DNA of 64,000 bases from Ignavibacteriota bacterium (GCA_013285425.1 CP053447.1:1680001-1744000), one strand, 5' to 3'. Shown: positions 41,804 to 51,977, numbered from the stretch's first letter. The notes: generated by a model not told the origin, from the sequence alone. Made by a program: numbers and translations.

Positions 41804-42738
41804 GAATTTTTTATTTTATCTAAGTGAATATTCTATCTTAATTACTTCAAAGAACCGATTGATTTTTTTTTCCAATTTAATATTTGTAAACCGATGACCT
41901 TCCCGATTACATCGGGATGCTCTCCCAGCTGAGCTATAGCACCAAATTTTTTATTTTATCTAAGAGAATATTCTGTCTTAATTACTTCAAAGAACCGATT
42001 GATTTTTTTTCCAATTTAATATTTGTAAACCGATGACCTTCCCGATTACATCGGGATGCTCTCCCAGCTGAGCTATAGCCCCGAATTTTTTATTTTATCT
42101 AAGTGAATATTCTGTCTTAATTACTTCAAAGAACCGATTGATTTTTTTCTAATTTAATATTTGTAAACCGATGACCTTCCCGATTACATCGGGATGCTCT
42201 CCCAGCTGAGCTATAGCCCCGAATTTTTTATTTTATCTAAGTGAATATTCTGTCTTTAATTACTTCAAAGAACCGATTGATTTTTTTTTCCAATTTAATA
42301 TTTGTAAACCGATGACCTTCCCGATTACATCGGGATGCTCTCCCAGCTGAGCTATAGCCCCGAATTTTTTATTTTATCTAAGTGAATATTCTGTCTTAAT
42401 TACTTCAAAGAACCGATTGATTTTTTTTTCCAATTTAATATTTGTAAACCGATGACCTTCCCGATTACATCGGGATGCTCTCCCAGCTATAGCCCCGAAT
42501 TTTTTATTCTACTAAGTAAATATTCTGTCTTAATTACTTCAAAGAACCGTTTTAATGTTTTGTTATCAAAAAGGAATTCTATCTCAACTAAAAGTTTAAA
42601 TAGATAATTTTTCAAACATCTGTTATAAAAATAGAGAGGTTAAATAAGAATACCAATTTCAAAAAAAATATTGGATTATTTTTTTCATTTTTATATTTGT
42701 TCAAATTTATTAAATAGTTTTCAGTAAGCAAAAACATT

Positions 42739-43158
42739 ATGAATATTTTAGTAAACAAAAACATATTAAGATTTTTAGTTTTAATAACACTTTCAATCGT
42801 TTTGATCTCCTGCGATGATACTCTTACTGTTGAAGATGTAGATTCCAAACCAATGCCTCAGTCAAATATCAGTTTTGCTGAGAATATTTATCCTATTTTG
42901 CAGGTTAAATGTGCTTTCTCCGGCTGTCACGCTCAACCCAATCCATCAAAAGGTTTGGACCTTTCTACTTATACTGGCGTTACAGCAGATCCGAGAATTG
43001 TATTTCCACGTGAACCTGACCATAGTATATTAGTCTTTACCATTGAAGCAATACCGTCATACCCGCCAATGCCGCCAGTTGGTTATGCAAAGCCTGTAAC
43101 AAACGAACAAATCCGCGGAATTAGAAAATGGATTGAAGAAGGTGCCCTGAATAATTAA
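42739..43158 (+). CDS. Heme-motif lipoprotein (cytochrome c-like, CX4CH)
   Basis: The 139-residue protein has a lipoprotein signal ending LSIVLISCDD. A c-type heme-like motif CAFSGCH (CX4CH) follows near residue 58, and MPPVGYA could supply a distal Met. NEQIRGIRKWIEEGA at the C-terminus resembles the final helix of small c-type cytochromes. The four-residue spacing is unlike the usual CXXCH, so heme attachment is not certain, but this CAxSGCH form recurs in the cytochrome-c-like lipoproteins I know from Bacteroidota. A lone outer-membrane or periplasmic electron carrier is possible. Confidence 0.7.
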   Translation: MNILVNKNILRFLVLITLSIVLISCDDTLTVEDVDSKPMPQSNISFAENIYPILQVKCAFSGCHAQPNPSKGLDLSTYTGVTADPRIVFPREPDHSILVFTIEAIPSYPPMPPVGYAKPVTNEQIRGIRKWIEEGALNN

Positions 43159-44147
43159 AACCACTTCATTTCTTTATACCATTTTACAGTTCTCTCAATA
43201 CCTTCTTCAACAGAAATTTTTTGTTTATAACCCAAATCTCTAACTGCTTTGGATGTATCACAAGTCCAGTATTGTTGTGTCAGGTCCTTTGCTTTTTCGA
43301 TGTTCAGTGTTGCTGGATTTTTACCAAACATTGCAAAGAACTGTGCAATAGCAGCTATAGTATAAACCAAGAAATGCGGAACTTTTATCACTAAAGGTTT
43401 TTTGTTCAGAACTTTTGATGTTATCGAATTTATTTCCTGCCAGGTATAAAATCTTTCAGAGCTGATAAAATAAATTTCTCCTTTAGCTTTTTCATTTATT
43501 GCTGCAAGATAGAATCCTTCCACCAAATCAACAGCGTGAATAAGACTCAGTTCCTTCTTATTAAATCCAATAGTAGTTGTTATTCCTTTACTAAATGTTT
43601 GAAAGTAAATAAAGATTTCAGTATCACGCTCACCATAAACAGCCGGTGCTCTGCAAATTGTTATCGGAAGTTTATCTTTATAAGATAAAACAAGTTTCTC
43701 TTCTTCATATTTACTTTTTCCATAGGTTGTAATGGGCATCGGAATCGTATTTTCATTAACAGGTTTATCTTTTGCCGATGGACCTGTTACAGTTTGACTG
43801 CTAACGACTAAAAATCTTTTTATTGATGATTTAAATTCTAACGCAACCTCCAAAAGTGTTCTGGTTGTATCAACATTACCTTTAATGTAGCCTTCTTTAG
43901 TTTTTGATTTAACAACACCTGCAACATGGAAGATATAATCAGCATCTTTAAATGCTTTTCTCAATCCATCTTTATCTGATAATCCGGTTTTAAATAGTTC
44001 AACATTTTTACCTTCAAGCCATCTAAGATTGCTTGATTCCCGGACAATACATCTTACGGTAAAACCTTTACTTAAAAGATTATCTACCAGATGGCTCCCA
44101 ACAAAGCCATTCGCTCCTGTTACTATAGCTATATATTTGTTCTGCAT
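43155..44147 (-). CDS. Extended SDR NAD(P)-dependent epimerase/reductase (CerR-like)
   Basis: The 330-residue protein has the extended SDR nucleotide fold with GANGFVGSHLV (GxxGxxG at 11-17) and the catalytic pair YGKSK (Y142, K146). The later segment EGEIYFISSERFYTWQEI is typical of the NAD-dependent epimerase family. It is divergent from the serine palmitoyltransferase gene with about 105 bp between. An SDR of this type next to spt is characteristic of bacterial ceramide loci, where CerR reduces the 3-keto group after acylation. CerR assignment rests on context. Confidence 0.78.
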   Translation of the reverse strand: MQNKYIAIVTGANGFVGSHLVDNLLSKGFTVRCIVRESSNLRWLEGKNVELFKTGLSDKDGLRKAFKDADYIFHVAGVVKSKTKEGYIKGNVDTTRTLLEVALEFKSSIKRFLVVSSQTVTGPSAKDKPVNENTIPMPITTYGKSKYEEEKLVLSYKDKLPITICRAPAVYGERDTEIFIYFQTFSKGITTTIGFNKKELSLIHAVDLVEGFYLAAINEKAKGEIYFISSERFYTWQEINSITSKVLNKKPLVIKVPHFLVYTIAAIAQFFAMFGKNPATLNIEKAKDLTQQYWTCDTSKAVRDLGYKQKISVEEGIERTVKWYKEMKWF

Positions 44148-44252
44148 TTTGTGTTTATTTGTTTTTAAGTCTATTTAATGATAATTTTTACACACAATTT
44201 AATAAAAAGTGGAATCACTTTTAGTTAATCCTTTTAAACTCAGGAGGAATTT

Positions 44253-45443
44253 TTGGATCTTTTTAAGAAATGTTACGAATTTACCCGCGCTGATGAAGTT
44301 AAAGCTATGGGCTTTTATCCTTACTTCAGACCAATCGAAGAAAATGAAGGACCGGTAGTTCAGATTGAAGGTAAAAGAATAATTATGGCTGGGTCAAATA
44401 ATTATTTAGGTTTAACCGGTCATCCGTATGTTAAAGAAGCAGCTATTAAAGCTGTAGAGAAATATGGAACAGGTTGTTCCGGTTCACGTTATCTTACCGG
44501 CACTCTTGATCTGCACATTGAACTGGAATCAAGACTGGCTAAGTTTTTTAATGTAGAAGCTGTATTACTTTTTAGTACCGGTTATCAGTCTGCTCAGGGT
44601 GTAATTCCAACATTGGTTCAGAGAAATGACTTTGTTATTTCAGACAAAGACAACCACGCTTGTATTGTTGCAGGAACTTTAATGGCAAAAGGCGCTCTTG
44701 GAGGTATTGCCCGATATAAGCATAATGATATGGATGATCTTGAAAGAACTATTTCTAAGCTGCCATCAGATGCGGGAAAATTAATTGTATCCGACGGAGT
44801 TTTTAGCACAGGCGGTGAAATTGTTCATCTGCCGCGTTTAATAGAAATTGCTAAAAAATATGAAGCAAGAGTAATGATTGATGATGCACATTCGGTTGGT
44901 GTGATTGGCAAAGGCGGAAGAGGTACAGCAAGTGAATTCAATCTTGAAAAAGAAGTCGATCTGACAATGGGTACGTTCAGTAAAACATTTGCATCATTAG
45001 GCGGATTTGTTGCAGGAGCTGAACGGGTAATAAACTTTTTAAAACATTTTTCACCAGCTTTGATATTCAGTGCTTCTCCAACTCCGGCTTCAGTTGCTTC
45101 TGCATTGGCAGCATTGGATATTCTGGAAGCAGAACCACACCGCGTCAATATGCTAATTGATAATGCAAATTATATGAGAAAGAATCTAAAAGAAAAAGGC
45201 TTCAATGTCATTGATGGAAGAACTGCGATAGTACCGGTAATTGTAGGAGATGATGCACTTGCATTTCAGATGTGGCGAAAACTTTATGATAGAGGAGTTT
45301 TCGTGAATGTATTTATTTCACCGGGAGTTCCTCAAGGCAGACAGATGATGAGAACAAGCTATATGGCTACTCATCAGAAAGAACATCTTGATGAGATCAT
45401 TAATATTTTTGAAATAACCGGTAAGGAGCTTGGACTTATTTAA
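44253..45443 (+). CDS. spt: Serine palmitoyltransferase (alpha-oxoamine synthase family)
   Basis: The 396-residue PLP enzyme has the lysine K244 in [21 protein letters not shown] at 210-216 and H135 in DKDNHAC, the residues that bind PLP and substrate in this family. The N-terminal [14 protein letters not shown] and [21 protein letters not shown] are strongly like bacterial SPT and separate it from the closely related KBL and AONS only by context. It condenses serine with acyl-CoA to 3-ketosphinganine. An AGGAGG ribosome site is five bases before a TTG start; no closer ATG exists. The GNAT gene follows. Confidence 0.86.
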   Translation: MDLFKKCYEFTRADEVKAMGFYPYFRPIEENEGPVVQIEGKRIIMAGSNNYLGLTGHPYVKEAAIKAVEKYGTGCSGSRYLTGTLDLHIELESRLAKFFNVEAVLLFSTGYQSAQGVIPTLVQRNDFVISDKDNHACIVAGTLMAKGALGGIARYKHNDMDDLERTISKLPSDAGKLIVSDGVFSTGGEIVHLPRLIEIAKKYEARVMIDDAHSVGVIGKGGRGTASEFNLEKEVDLTMGTFSKTFASLGGFVAGAERVINFLKHFSPALIFSASPTPASVASALAALDILEAEPHRVNMLIDNANYMRKNLKEKGFNVIDGRTAIVPVIVGDDALAFQMWRKLYDRGVFVNVFISPGVPQGRQMMRTSYMATHQKEHLDEIINIFEITGKELGLI

Positions 45444-45460
45444 GTTCAATCAAACTAAAT

Positions 45461-45498
45461 AAAAGCATACTCATTATAACGGGTATGCTTTTTTTTAT
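45461..45498 (+). terminator. Terminator between spt and the GNAT gene
   Basis: AAAGCATAC pairs with GTATGCTTT around a loop of about 12 bases, followed by further T residues. It begins about 18 bases after the spt stop. The GNAT gene starts 13 bases after it, so partial read-through or an internal promoter is likely. Confidence 0.85.
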
Positions 45499-45510
45499 TA
45501 AGGAGAGTTT

Positions 45511-46632
45511 ATGCAGGATATAATAATTAAAAAAGTTGAATCGAAATCCGATCTAAATACATTTATAAAATGTCAATGGAATTTTTATAAAAATGATCCT
45601 TATTGGGTGCCGCCATTAATTATGGAAAGAAAAACCCTGCTGAATAAAGAAAAAAATCCATTCTTTCAGGATGCTTCTGCAGATTATTTTATTGCTTATA
45701 AAAATAACCAAATCGCAGGCAGAATCGCAGCAATCAAAAATGATACTCATCTGAAACTTCATAAAGATAATTCGGGGTTTTGGGGATTCTTTGAATCGAT
45801 AGATGATCAGCAGACTGCCAATGCTCTTTTTGATACTGCTAAGAAATGGCTGAAGGAAAAAGGATTGACAAGAATGTTAGGACCAGCTAATCCATCAAGC
45901 AACGATGAATGGGGAATGCTTCTGGAAGGATTTGATGACTCACCAAGATTATTAATGACTTATAATCCAAAATATTATCTTACATTATGTGAAAACTATG
46001 GAATGACTAAAGCTAAAGATCTTTATGCTTATAAATTAGAAAATCATAAGGTGATGTCTTCAGAAAAAATGAAAAGAGTGCAGCAGATTGCAAGAGATCG
46101 CTACAAATTAAAGATCACACAATTGGATATGAAAAACTTTCAAAAGGAACTGGAGAAAGTTAAGATAGTATATAACAAAGCCTGGGCACCAAACTGGGGA
46201 TTTGTTCCTATGACAGGGGCACAAATTGATGCTATGGCAAAAGATCTTAAGTCATTGGCAGAGCCTTCTTTAATTTTATTCGGAGAAATAGATAATCAGT
46301 TAGTTGGTTTTTCTCTGGTAATGCTTGACTATAATCAGGTATTTAAAAATATGAACGGAAGACTTTTACCATTTAATTTCCTGAAACTATTTACTCAAAA
46401 GAAAAACATTACCTGGGCAAGAATTATTACTCTCGGGATAGTACCGGAACATCAGAAAAAGGGACTTGATGCAGTTTTTTACTGGGAAATTGTCAATCGT
46501 GCACACGCACTTGGAATTGACCTGGGCGAAGCAAGCTGGATTTTAGAAGATAATGAAATGATGAATCGGGGTGCAGAAATTTTAAACGGCGAAATTTATA
46601 AGAAGTACAGAATCTGGCAATTTAATTTTTAG
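45511..46632 (+). CDS. GNAT-fold acyltransferase (bacterial ceramide synthase-like)
   Basis: The 373-residue protein begins IKKVESKSDLNTFIKCQWNF and continues NDPYWVPPLIMERKTLLNKEKNPFF, with GRIAAIKNDTH and MLGPANPSSNDEWGMLLEGF. The C-terminal part has WARIITLGIVPEHQKKGLD with a GNAT-type acetyl/acyl-CoA loop. Proteins of this length and opening occur beside spt in bacteria and act as bCerS, N-acylating the long-chain base. AAGGAGAG precedes the ATG. Whether the acyl donor is CoA or ACP is unknown. Confidence 0.75.
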   Translation: MQDIIIKKVESKSDLNTFIKCQWNFYKNDPYWVPPLIMERKTLLNKEKNPFFQDASADYFIAYKNNQIAGRIAAIKNDTHLKLHKDNSGFWGFFESIDDQQTANALFDTAKKWLKEKGLTRMLGPANPSSNDEWGMLLEGFDDSPRLLMTYNPKYYLTLCENYGMTKAKDLYAYKLENHKVMSSEKMKRVQQIARDRYKLKITQLDMKNFQKELEKVKIVYNKAWAPNWGFVPMTGAQIDAMAKDLKSLAEPSLILFGEIDNQLVGFSLVMLDYNQVFKNMNGRLLPFNFLKLFTQKKNITWARIITLGIVPEHQKKGLDAVFYWEIVNRAHALGIDLGEASWILEDNEMMNRGAEILNGEIYKKYRIWQFNF

Positions 46633-46870
46633 TAAAATTGATTCTGTTGTATTAAAGTCATTTTATTATAAAATCTTTATAGCCGTTAAATCCATTATTG
46701 TATTTTATCTGTCAAGAAGAATTCTAAATAAAGCACTAAGTAAATTGTGGTAATTAATTGCTTAGATGTTTTTGCATTAAATATTGCCTGTCTTAATAAG
46801 CTGATCAGAAGCATAGATTAAGTTTCTAATTAACTGAACAAATAGAATGCTATCCTCTGAACTTAACTAA

Positions 46871-47749
46871 TTATTTCATTGCCTCGTCATATTTTGAAGC
46901 GTGTGACGGATCTATTTTTTTCAGTCTTGTAAACATTGATAAGTCAGGATAATCACGTAGCAGCTCGATAACCTCACCATATTTTGTATCGAAAAACTGT
47001 TTAATCAATACACTGTTAGAAATTCCAACTTTCTTTTGCATATCCTCAAGAGTATTTATCATATTAACTATTTTATCCTGTGCATCTTTTTTGCGGATCT
47101 GATATTCATCAACACCATAATGATATTCATAAAAAGCTTCTCTGAAAGGACGATATCTATCATTTAAAAGATCATTACATAATCCCCATTTTGAATAAGA
47201 AGCACTGCTTTGTTCCCAGCCTTTTTTAAACGGACTGCTGATGCTTAAATTGATAATATCAAGAGCTTTAATAAAGTACGGAGTGCCGCCAAGTTCTGCC
47301 CATGTTTCCCAATCAAAGCCAATAATTATATTGGCATAAAAATCCAAAAAACTTGTAAGAGGATCGAAAGTTGCCTGATTTGCAATCAAAGGCTGATTAG
47401 GTAAATATCTGAATGACCAATTAGCATCGTTGATAGTAAGCATTGGAGTTTGTCTTGTGGATTTAAACACCGGTCTTGTTGAAACAATTACCATCTGAGC
47501 AGAATAATCAGTTTCATTTGAAACGCCAGTAAAAAAAATATTTAATGAACACTCTATCTTTTCACCTTCCCAGCTATCGGAAGTAAACTGAGTGTTATTC
47601 ATATAATCCTCTACTATACTTGCAAAATCAACTAAACGTTCTCGGCTGATTACTGCCAGCCCTTCATAGTTTACAGTTACTTTACAATGTAATTCCTGTG
47701 AAAAAGAAAATGTAAAAGGCAACAAGAGAACAAAAATCAAATATCTCAT
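46871..47749 (-). CDS. DUF4835 family protein (type IX secretion PorD-like)
   Basis: The 292-residue protein has a signal peptide (RYLIFVLLLPFTFSFSQ) and then a mixed alpha/beta body: LHCKVTVNYEGLAVIS, SWEGEKIECSLNIFF and LTSFLDFYANIIIGFDWETWAELGGT. These are the signatures of DUF4835, called PorD in type IX secretion (T9SS) studies. It is divergent from a PorV/PorQ-like barrel gene with about 73 bp between. No core gldKLMN or sov gene is in this window. Confidence 0.75.
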   Translation of the reverse strand: MRYLIFVLLLPFTFSFSQELHCKVTVNYEGLAVISRERLVDFASIVEDYMNNTQFTSDSWEGEKIECSLNIFFTGVSNETDYSAQMVIVSTRPVFKSTRQTPMLTINDANWSFRYLPNQPLIANQATFDPLTSFLDFYANIIIGFDWETWAELGGTPYFIKALDIINLSISSPFKKGWEQSSASYSKWGLCNDLLNDRYRPFREAFYEYHYGVDEYQIRKKDAQDKIVNMINTLEDMQKKVGISNSVLIKQFFDTKYGEVIELLRDYPDLSMFTRLKKIDPSHASKYDEAMK

Positions 47750-47822
47750 TACAATCCTTAAATTCTTTTATTTGACTTAAAATATGAATTTAGATATACT
47801 CGAACCATAAAGTCAGGAGTTT

Positions 47823-48677
47823 ATGAAACTATCCGTTACAATTATAATAATTTACTTATTAACTTTTAGTGCATATTCTCAGTACAACCCTGGTGCAAAA
47901 CAGATATCCTTATCTAATTCAGATGTTGCATTAAGTAATGATGTGTTCAGCGTTTTCAATAATCCCGCAGGATTATCTCAGATGCACTGGAGGGAAGCTG
48001 GGATTTTTTACTCGCCTGCCCCTTTTGGTATGAGTGAACTTTCAAATGGTTTTATTGCATATCACGAACCAACAAGTATTGGATCTTTTTCATTAGGCGG
48101 AATGACTTATGGGTTTGATCTTTTCCGTGAGACAAGAATTTCAATTGCCTATTCAAATAACTTTACCAGCAGGTTCTTTATTGGTGCAGCAGTTAATTAT
48201 CAGACCGTATCAATTAAAAATTATGGTAATGACGGAATATTTTATTTAAATCTTGGCGGATTAGCATACATTGCAGACGATCTTAGATTAGGTTTCTATC
48301 TGCATAATATTAATCGCGCATCTTATGGTAATACAGAAAATCAGATACCTGTAGTTATTAATGCCGGTCTTTCTTATGATGTGATTAAGGAATTGAGTCT
48401 TAACTTTTCTGTTGATAAAGATATAAAGTATAAAGCATCATTTCAGTTTGGAATTAATTACGATATAATTGAATATGTTTCTTTGAGAACAGGTTTTTCA
48501 AATGAACCTTCAAGATTCAGTGCAGGTATAGGGATCAACTATTTGAACTATAGTCTTGATTATGCATTGTTCAGTCATAATGCTCTCGGCTTTACTCATC
48601 AGGCAGGAATCATTGTAAGCTTTGGACGAGAAGATAATAGAAATAAATCCATCCGAAAATATCTTGGGATAGAATAA
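47823..48677 (+). CDS. PorV/PorQ-like outer-membrane beta-barrel protein
   Basis: The 284-residue protein has a signal peptide (IIIIYLLTFSAYSQ) followed by ISLSNSDVALSNDVFSVFNNPAGLSQ, the opening typical of PorV/PorQ and UPF0164 barrels, and then about 12-14 alternating beta strands. Such barrels dock T9SS cargo or act as porins. GAGTTT provides a ribosome site before the ATG. The stop abuts the start of the HHH-barrel gene. Confidence 0.72.
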   Translation: MKLSVTIIIIYLLTFSAYSQYNPGAKQISLSNSDVALSNDVFSVFNNPAGLSQMHWREAGIFYSPAPFGMSELSNGFIAYHEPTSIGSFSLGGMTYGFDLFRETRISIAYSNNFTSRFFIGAAVNYQTVSIKNYGNDGIFYLNLGGLAYIADDLRLGFYLHNINRASYGNTENQIPVVINAGLSYDVIKELSLNFSVDKDIKYKASFQFGINYDIIEYVSLRTGFSNEPSRFSAGIGINYLNYSLDYALFSHNALGFTHQAGIIVSFGREDNRNKSIRKYLGIE

Positions 48678-50680
48678 TTGAAATATTTATTTACAATTAT
48701 TTTTTTAATTGCAATTATTATTCCCGCTTATGCACAAATTGACAGCACTGTTTTAAAGACAGAAGAAATTCTTGATGATGTTTTAATCGAAACAGAAAGT
48801 GAATCAGAGGATGAAGATCTTTACGATTATCTTGAAGAAATAATTGCTAATCCGATAGACCTGAACAAGGCAGATATCTTTGAGCTAACTAAAATCCCGG
48901 GAATGGATAATGTCTCTGCTGAGAAAATAATTAAACACAGAGAGAAATTCGAAATTTTTATTCTGCAAATGAATTATTTGCAATCAGAGAGTTAAACAAA
49001 AATCTGATTGAAAAGATCATTCCGTTTCTAAGAGCAGAAAATAAATTTGACCAGCCGCAGTTTTCTGAGTCTGATGAATCTACAACTCCATTTTATTCAA
49101 AATTAAGAACAACTCTCAGAAGCAGAATATCAAATGATTTACAAACAAGACGAGGATTTTCTAATCAAAGATTTGCAGGATCAAAAATTAAAACTTATAA
49201 CAGGCTTCAAATAAAATATGATAAAAATTATCAGGCTGGTGTTCTGATTGAAAAGGATCCGGGAGAAGTATTACATACCGATTTCTCTTCTTTCCATTTT
49301 CAAATGAAGGATCAAGGCTTTATTAATAATTTAATAATCGGCGATTATACAATTGAACTTGGGCAGGGATTAGCACTATGGGGTCCATTCGGTTTTTCAA
49401 AAGGTGCTGATGCTGTTTTCCCAGTTAAAAAAAGTTCAAGATTCATAAGACCTTACACAAGTGCGGCTGAATATAACTTTTTTAGAGGTGCTGCTTCTAC
49501 TTTTCAGTTTGGCGGCTTCCGGCTTTCCGGATTTTATTCAAATCATTTTATTGATGCAAGTATTAATGAAGCAACGAACGAAATAATTTCTATCAGTCAA
49601 ACAGGATTTCATCGGACAACTACTGAGATAGCAAAGAAGAACTCTGCACAGCAAATATTTTATGGAGGATCATTGGATTACAGAACTGCAAATGTTTTTA
49701 ATATAGGTGCAGTTTATTATAAAGTAAAGTTTGACAAACCTTTGGAATATGGTTCGCTGTACGATGTTACGGGAGACAACTTTAATTATTTATCTGTTTA
49801 CTACAATTTAAATTATTACAAATTTTCTTTATTTGGAGAAGCATCCTATGATCTGACTTCTGTTGCATCACTAAATGGATTACAATTTGCAGCATCAGAT
49901 AATCTTATCTTTACAACTGCGATAAGATCATACCCAAGAAATTATAAGAATCTGTTCGGTTTTGGTTTTGGAGAACGCTCCGGCAAAACTAATAATGAAG
50001 TCGGTTTTTATTCCGGAGTAAAATTACGAACCAAAATTGGCATACTGAATTTATACTACGACATATTCAAATTTCCGTTTAAAACAAATGAAAATTCGCT
50101 TTCAAGCGAAGGTGATGAATTACTAATTGATTTTTTAACAAACCTCAATCATAATTTTGAAATTAAATTAAGGTATAAGTATGAGAATAAAGAGATTACA
50201 GAAATAATTGATAATGAAAGCATGATTGTAAGAAGATTAAAACAAACCGCACGAACTGAATTGATTTATGAGACTGAAAATTTTATCAGACTAAAAACCC
50301 GGATTGAATACAATAATTTTTTAGTTCGCTTAGCTGATAAAAACGAAAATGGATTATTGATTTTTCAGGAGGCAAGGCTTTTACTATTAAAAAAACTTGC
50401 CGTATATGGTAGAATTATTTTCTTTCACACAGATTCATTCAATTCTGCTGTTTACGAATTTGAAAACGATCTGATTGGAGTAATGCCAAATTTAGCAATG
50501 TACGGAAAAGGAATCCGCTGGTATTTTTTGATAAGGTATAAGCCTATTAATCTGATAACAATATCTGCAAAATATTCTGAAACTTATAAACCTGATGAAA
50601 CTTCTCTCAGCTCCGGTGATAATGAAATAATTGGTAATCTTGATAACCGGTTTAGTTTACAAATTGATATAACATTTTGA
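48678..50680 (+). CDS. Helix-hairpin-helix/beta-barrel outer-membrane protein, frameshifted
   Basis: The first frame (TTG start) encodes a signal peptide (YLFTIIFLIAIIIPAYAQ), an acidic linker and a ComEA-like HhH segment (NPIDLNKADIFELTKIPGMDNVSAEKIIKHREKF), then drifts and stops at 48995. The neighbouring frame continues NFYSANELFAIRELNKNLIE and runs without a stop through a barrel-like region to 50680. Together they would make about 667 residues after insertion of one base near 48948-48953. Proteins with HhH plus barrel occur in this lineage but have no assigned function. The only ATG in the second frame, at 49304, is internal. Confidence 0.82.
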
Positions 50681-50684
50681 ATTG

Positions 50685-50710
50685 AGTGATGAATCCATCA
50701 CTCAGTTTTA
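50685..50710 (+). terminator. Terminator after the HHH-barrel gene (may act both ways)
   Basis: GAGTGATG pairs with CATCACTC around a four-base loop, then AGTTTTATT. It starts 5 bases after the stop and overlaps the 3' end of the convergent permease gene. Confidence 0.75.
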
Positions 50711-51934
50711 TTCATATCGTAATGCTTCAATCGGATCCAGGTTAGAAGCCTTATAAGCAGGGTAAGTACCGAAAATAACTCCAACTGCAACGCACATTGT
50801 TAAACCAATCAATACCCAATCCCAGGGCACAGCAGTTTGTGCATTAAGAAAACTGCCGGCAAAATTTCCTATACCAACGCCTATAATTATTCCTAAAATT
50901 CCTCCGAGAAGACAAAGAATAATTGCTTCAAACAGAAATTGAGTTAATATCCACAACTTACGTGCACCAAGAGCTTTTCTAATTCCGATCTCACGAGTAC
51001 GCTCAGTAACAGAAACTAACATAATATTCATAATACCAACACCGGCGGCTATCAATGCAATTAAAGAAATTGCCAGTGCAATAAGTTTTATTGGTCCGGT
51101 AATTTGATCAGTTTGTTCAATCATTGACTCGTTATTGAAAATATAAAAGTCATTTGGTTCACCCGGAGCAACTTTTCTGATAGTACGCATATAACCTGTA
51201 GCAGCTTCAATAACCTGATTATAATCTTCTTTGCTTTGAGACATTACAGTAATATTAACCGAACGCCCATATTTTCCGTACATAGCCTGCCAGGTTGTTA
51301 TTGGAACAATAACATAATTATCCCTGCTTTGTCCGAACAAAGCAGTCTGCGGTTCAATCACACCAATCACCCGCATTGTTCTTCCATCAACTCTTATTTC
51401 TTTTCCGATAGGATTACCATTCGGGAAAAATTTATCAACAATAGGTTGAAAAATCAGACAAACATTTGAAGCAAAATTTATATCACTCTCCCGGAAATCC
51501 CTTCCCTCCTGCACATTCCAGTCATTTGTTTTCATTGCATCTGTGTTTACACCAGCAACGGAAATATTAGGATTAGTTTCTTTATTGCCATACTTAACTA
51601 TAATACCAAACTGCCATTGTTCTACTCCAACATACTTAGCCTGAGTAAGCATCTTTCTTAATCTTTCCCCATCCTCAATAGTTAAATCTTTCCGGTTTCT
51701 GTCTCTCATTCTTGGTCCGCCGCCAAAAACATTTTCGTGTTTCTGTATCTGAAAAGTGTTTTTACCTAAGCTCGATAGTCCCTCATCAATACTATTCTGG
51801 AGCATTGTTAGTATTGTCATAATTACAATTATCGAAAATATTCCAACCACAACACCTAATATTGTTAAAAGAGTTCTTAGTCTGTTGCTTTTAAGAGATT
51901 GAAGAGAAATTATTATTATCTGATTAAGTTTCAT
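50708..51934 (-). CDS. MacB-type ABC transporter permease, copy 1
   Basis: The 408-residue protein has an N-terminal membrane helix (LLTILGVVVGIFSIIVIMTIL), a large periplasmic MacB_PCD domain (residues 45-270) and three C-terminal helices within the FtsX-like domain, with ERTREIGIRKALGARK and YPAYKASNLDPIEALRYE. It lacks an ATPase domain, which is encoded separately at 53791-54516. It is downstream of a second permease gene and probably forms a heterodimer with it. Confidence 0.92.
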   Translation of the reverse strand: MKLNQIIIISLQSLKSNRLRTLLTILGVVVGIFSIIVIMTILTMLQNSIDEGLSSLGKNTFQIQKHENVFGGGPRMRDRNRKDLTIEDGERLRKMLTQAKYVGVEQWQFGIIVKYGNKETNPNISVAGVNTDAMKTNDWNVQEGRDFRESDINFASNVCLIFQPIVDKFFPNGNPIGKEIRVDGRTMRVIGVIEPQTALFGQSRDNYVIVPITTWQAMYGKYGRSVNITVMSQSKEDYNQVIEAATGYMRTIRKVAPGEPNDFYIFNNESMIEQTDQITGPIKLIALAISLIALIAAGVGIMNIMLVSVTERTREIGIRKALGARKLWILTQFLFEAIILCLLGGILGIIIGVGIGNFAGSFLNAQTAVPWDWVLIGLTMCVAVGVIFGTYPAYKASNLDPIEALRYE

Positions 51935-51977
51935 TATAAATACCTTTATAAATCCTTACATCACTCAAATGGAATGA

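Larger units (their letters stand above)
41664..42549 (-). repeat. Tandem ~140-bp repeat of a promoter plus truncated tRNA-like sequence, six units
   Basis: Read on the minus strand, six tRNA-like 5' ends lie at 41803, 41943, 42082, 42220, 42361 and 42496, spaced 140, 139, 138, 141 and 135 bases; the intact tRNA-Ala 5' end is at 41663, 140 bases from the nearest. Each unit holds the TTAAGA-N17-TAAAAT promoter block, 25 bases identical to the tRNA-Ala 5' end, a palindromic anticodon-like arm, an 11/12 match to the T-arm start, and then an AT-rich spacer with a poly-T/A stretch. Copy 2 (5' end 41943) has ACCAAA in place of CCCCGAA at its leader edge, and copy 6 lacks five bases of the D arm. 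Copies differ in poly-T length. The outermost leader runs to about 42549 and then ends. Confidence 0.95.

Noticed and set aside
41750..42496. Six tRNA-Tyr(GTA) genes
   Set aside because: The anticodon loop reads GTA, but the 3' half of the T arm and the acceptor strand are missing in every copy.
49304..50680. Independent gene starting at ATG 49304
   Set aside because: The coding frame continues upstream in the same frame as the HhH protein tail; the ATG is internal.
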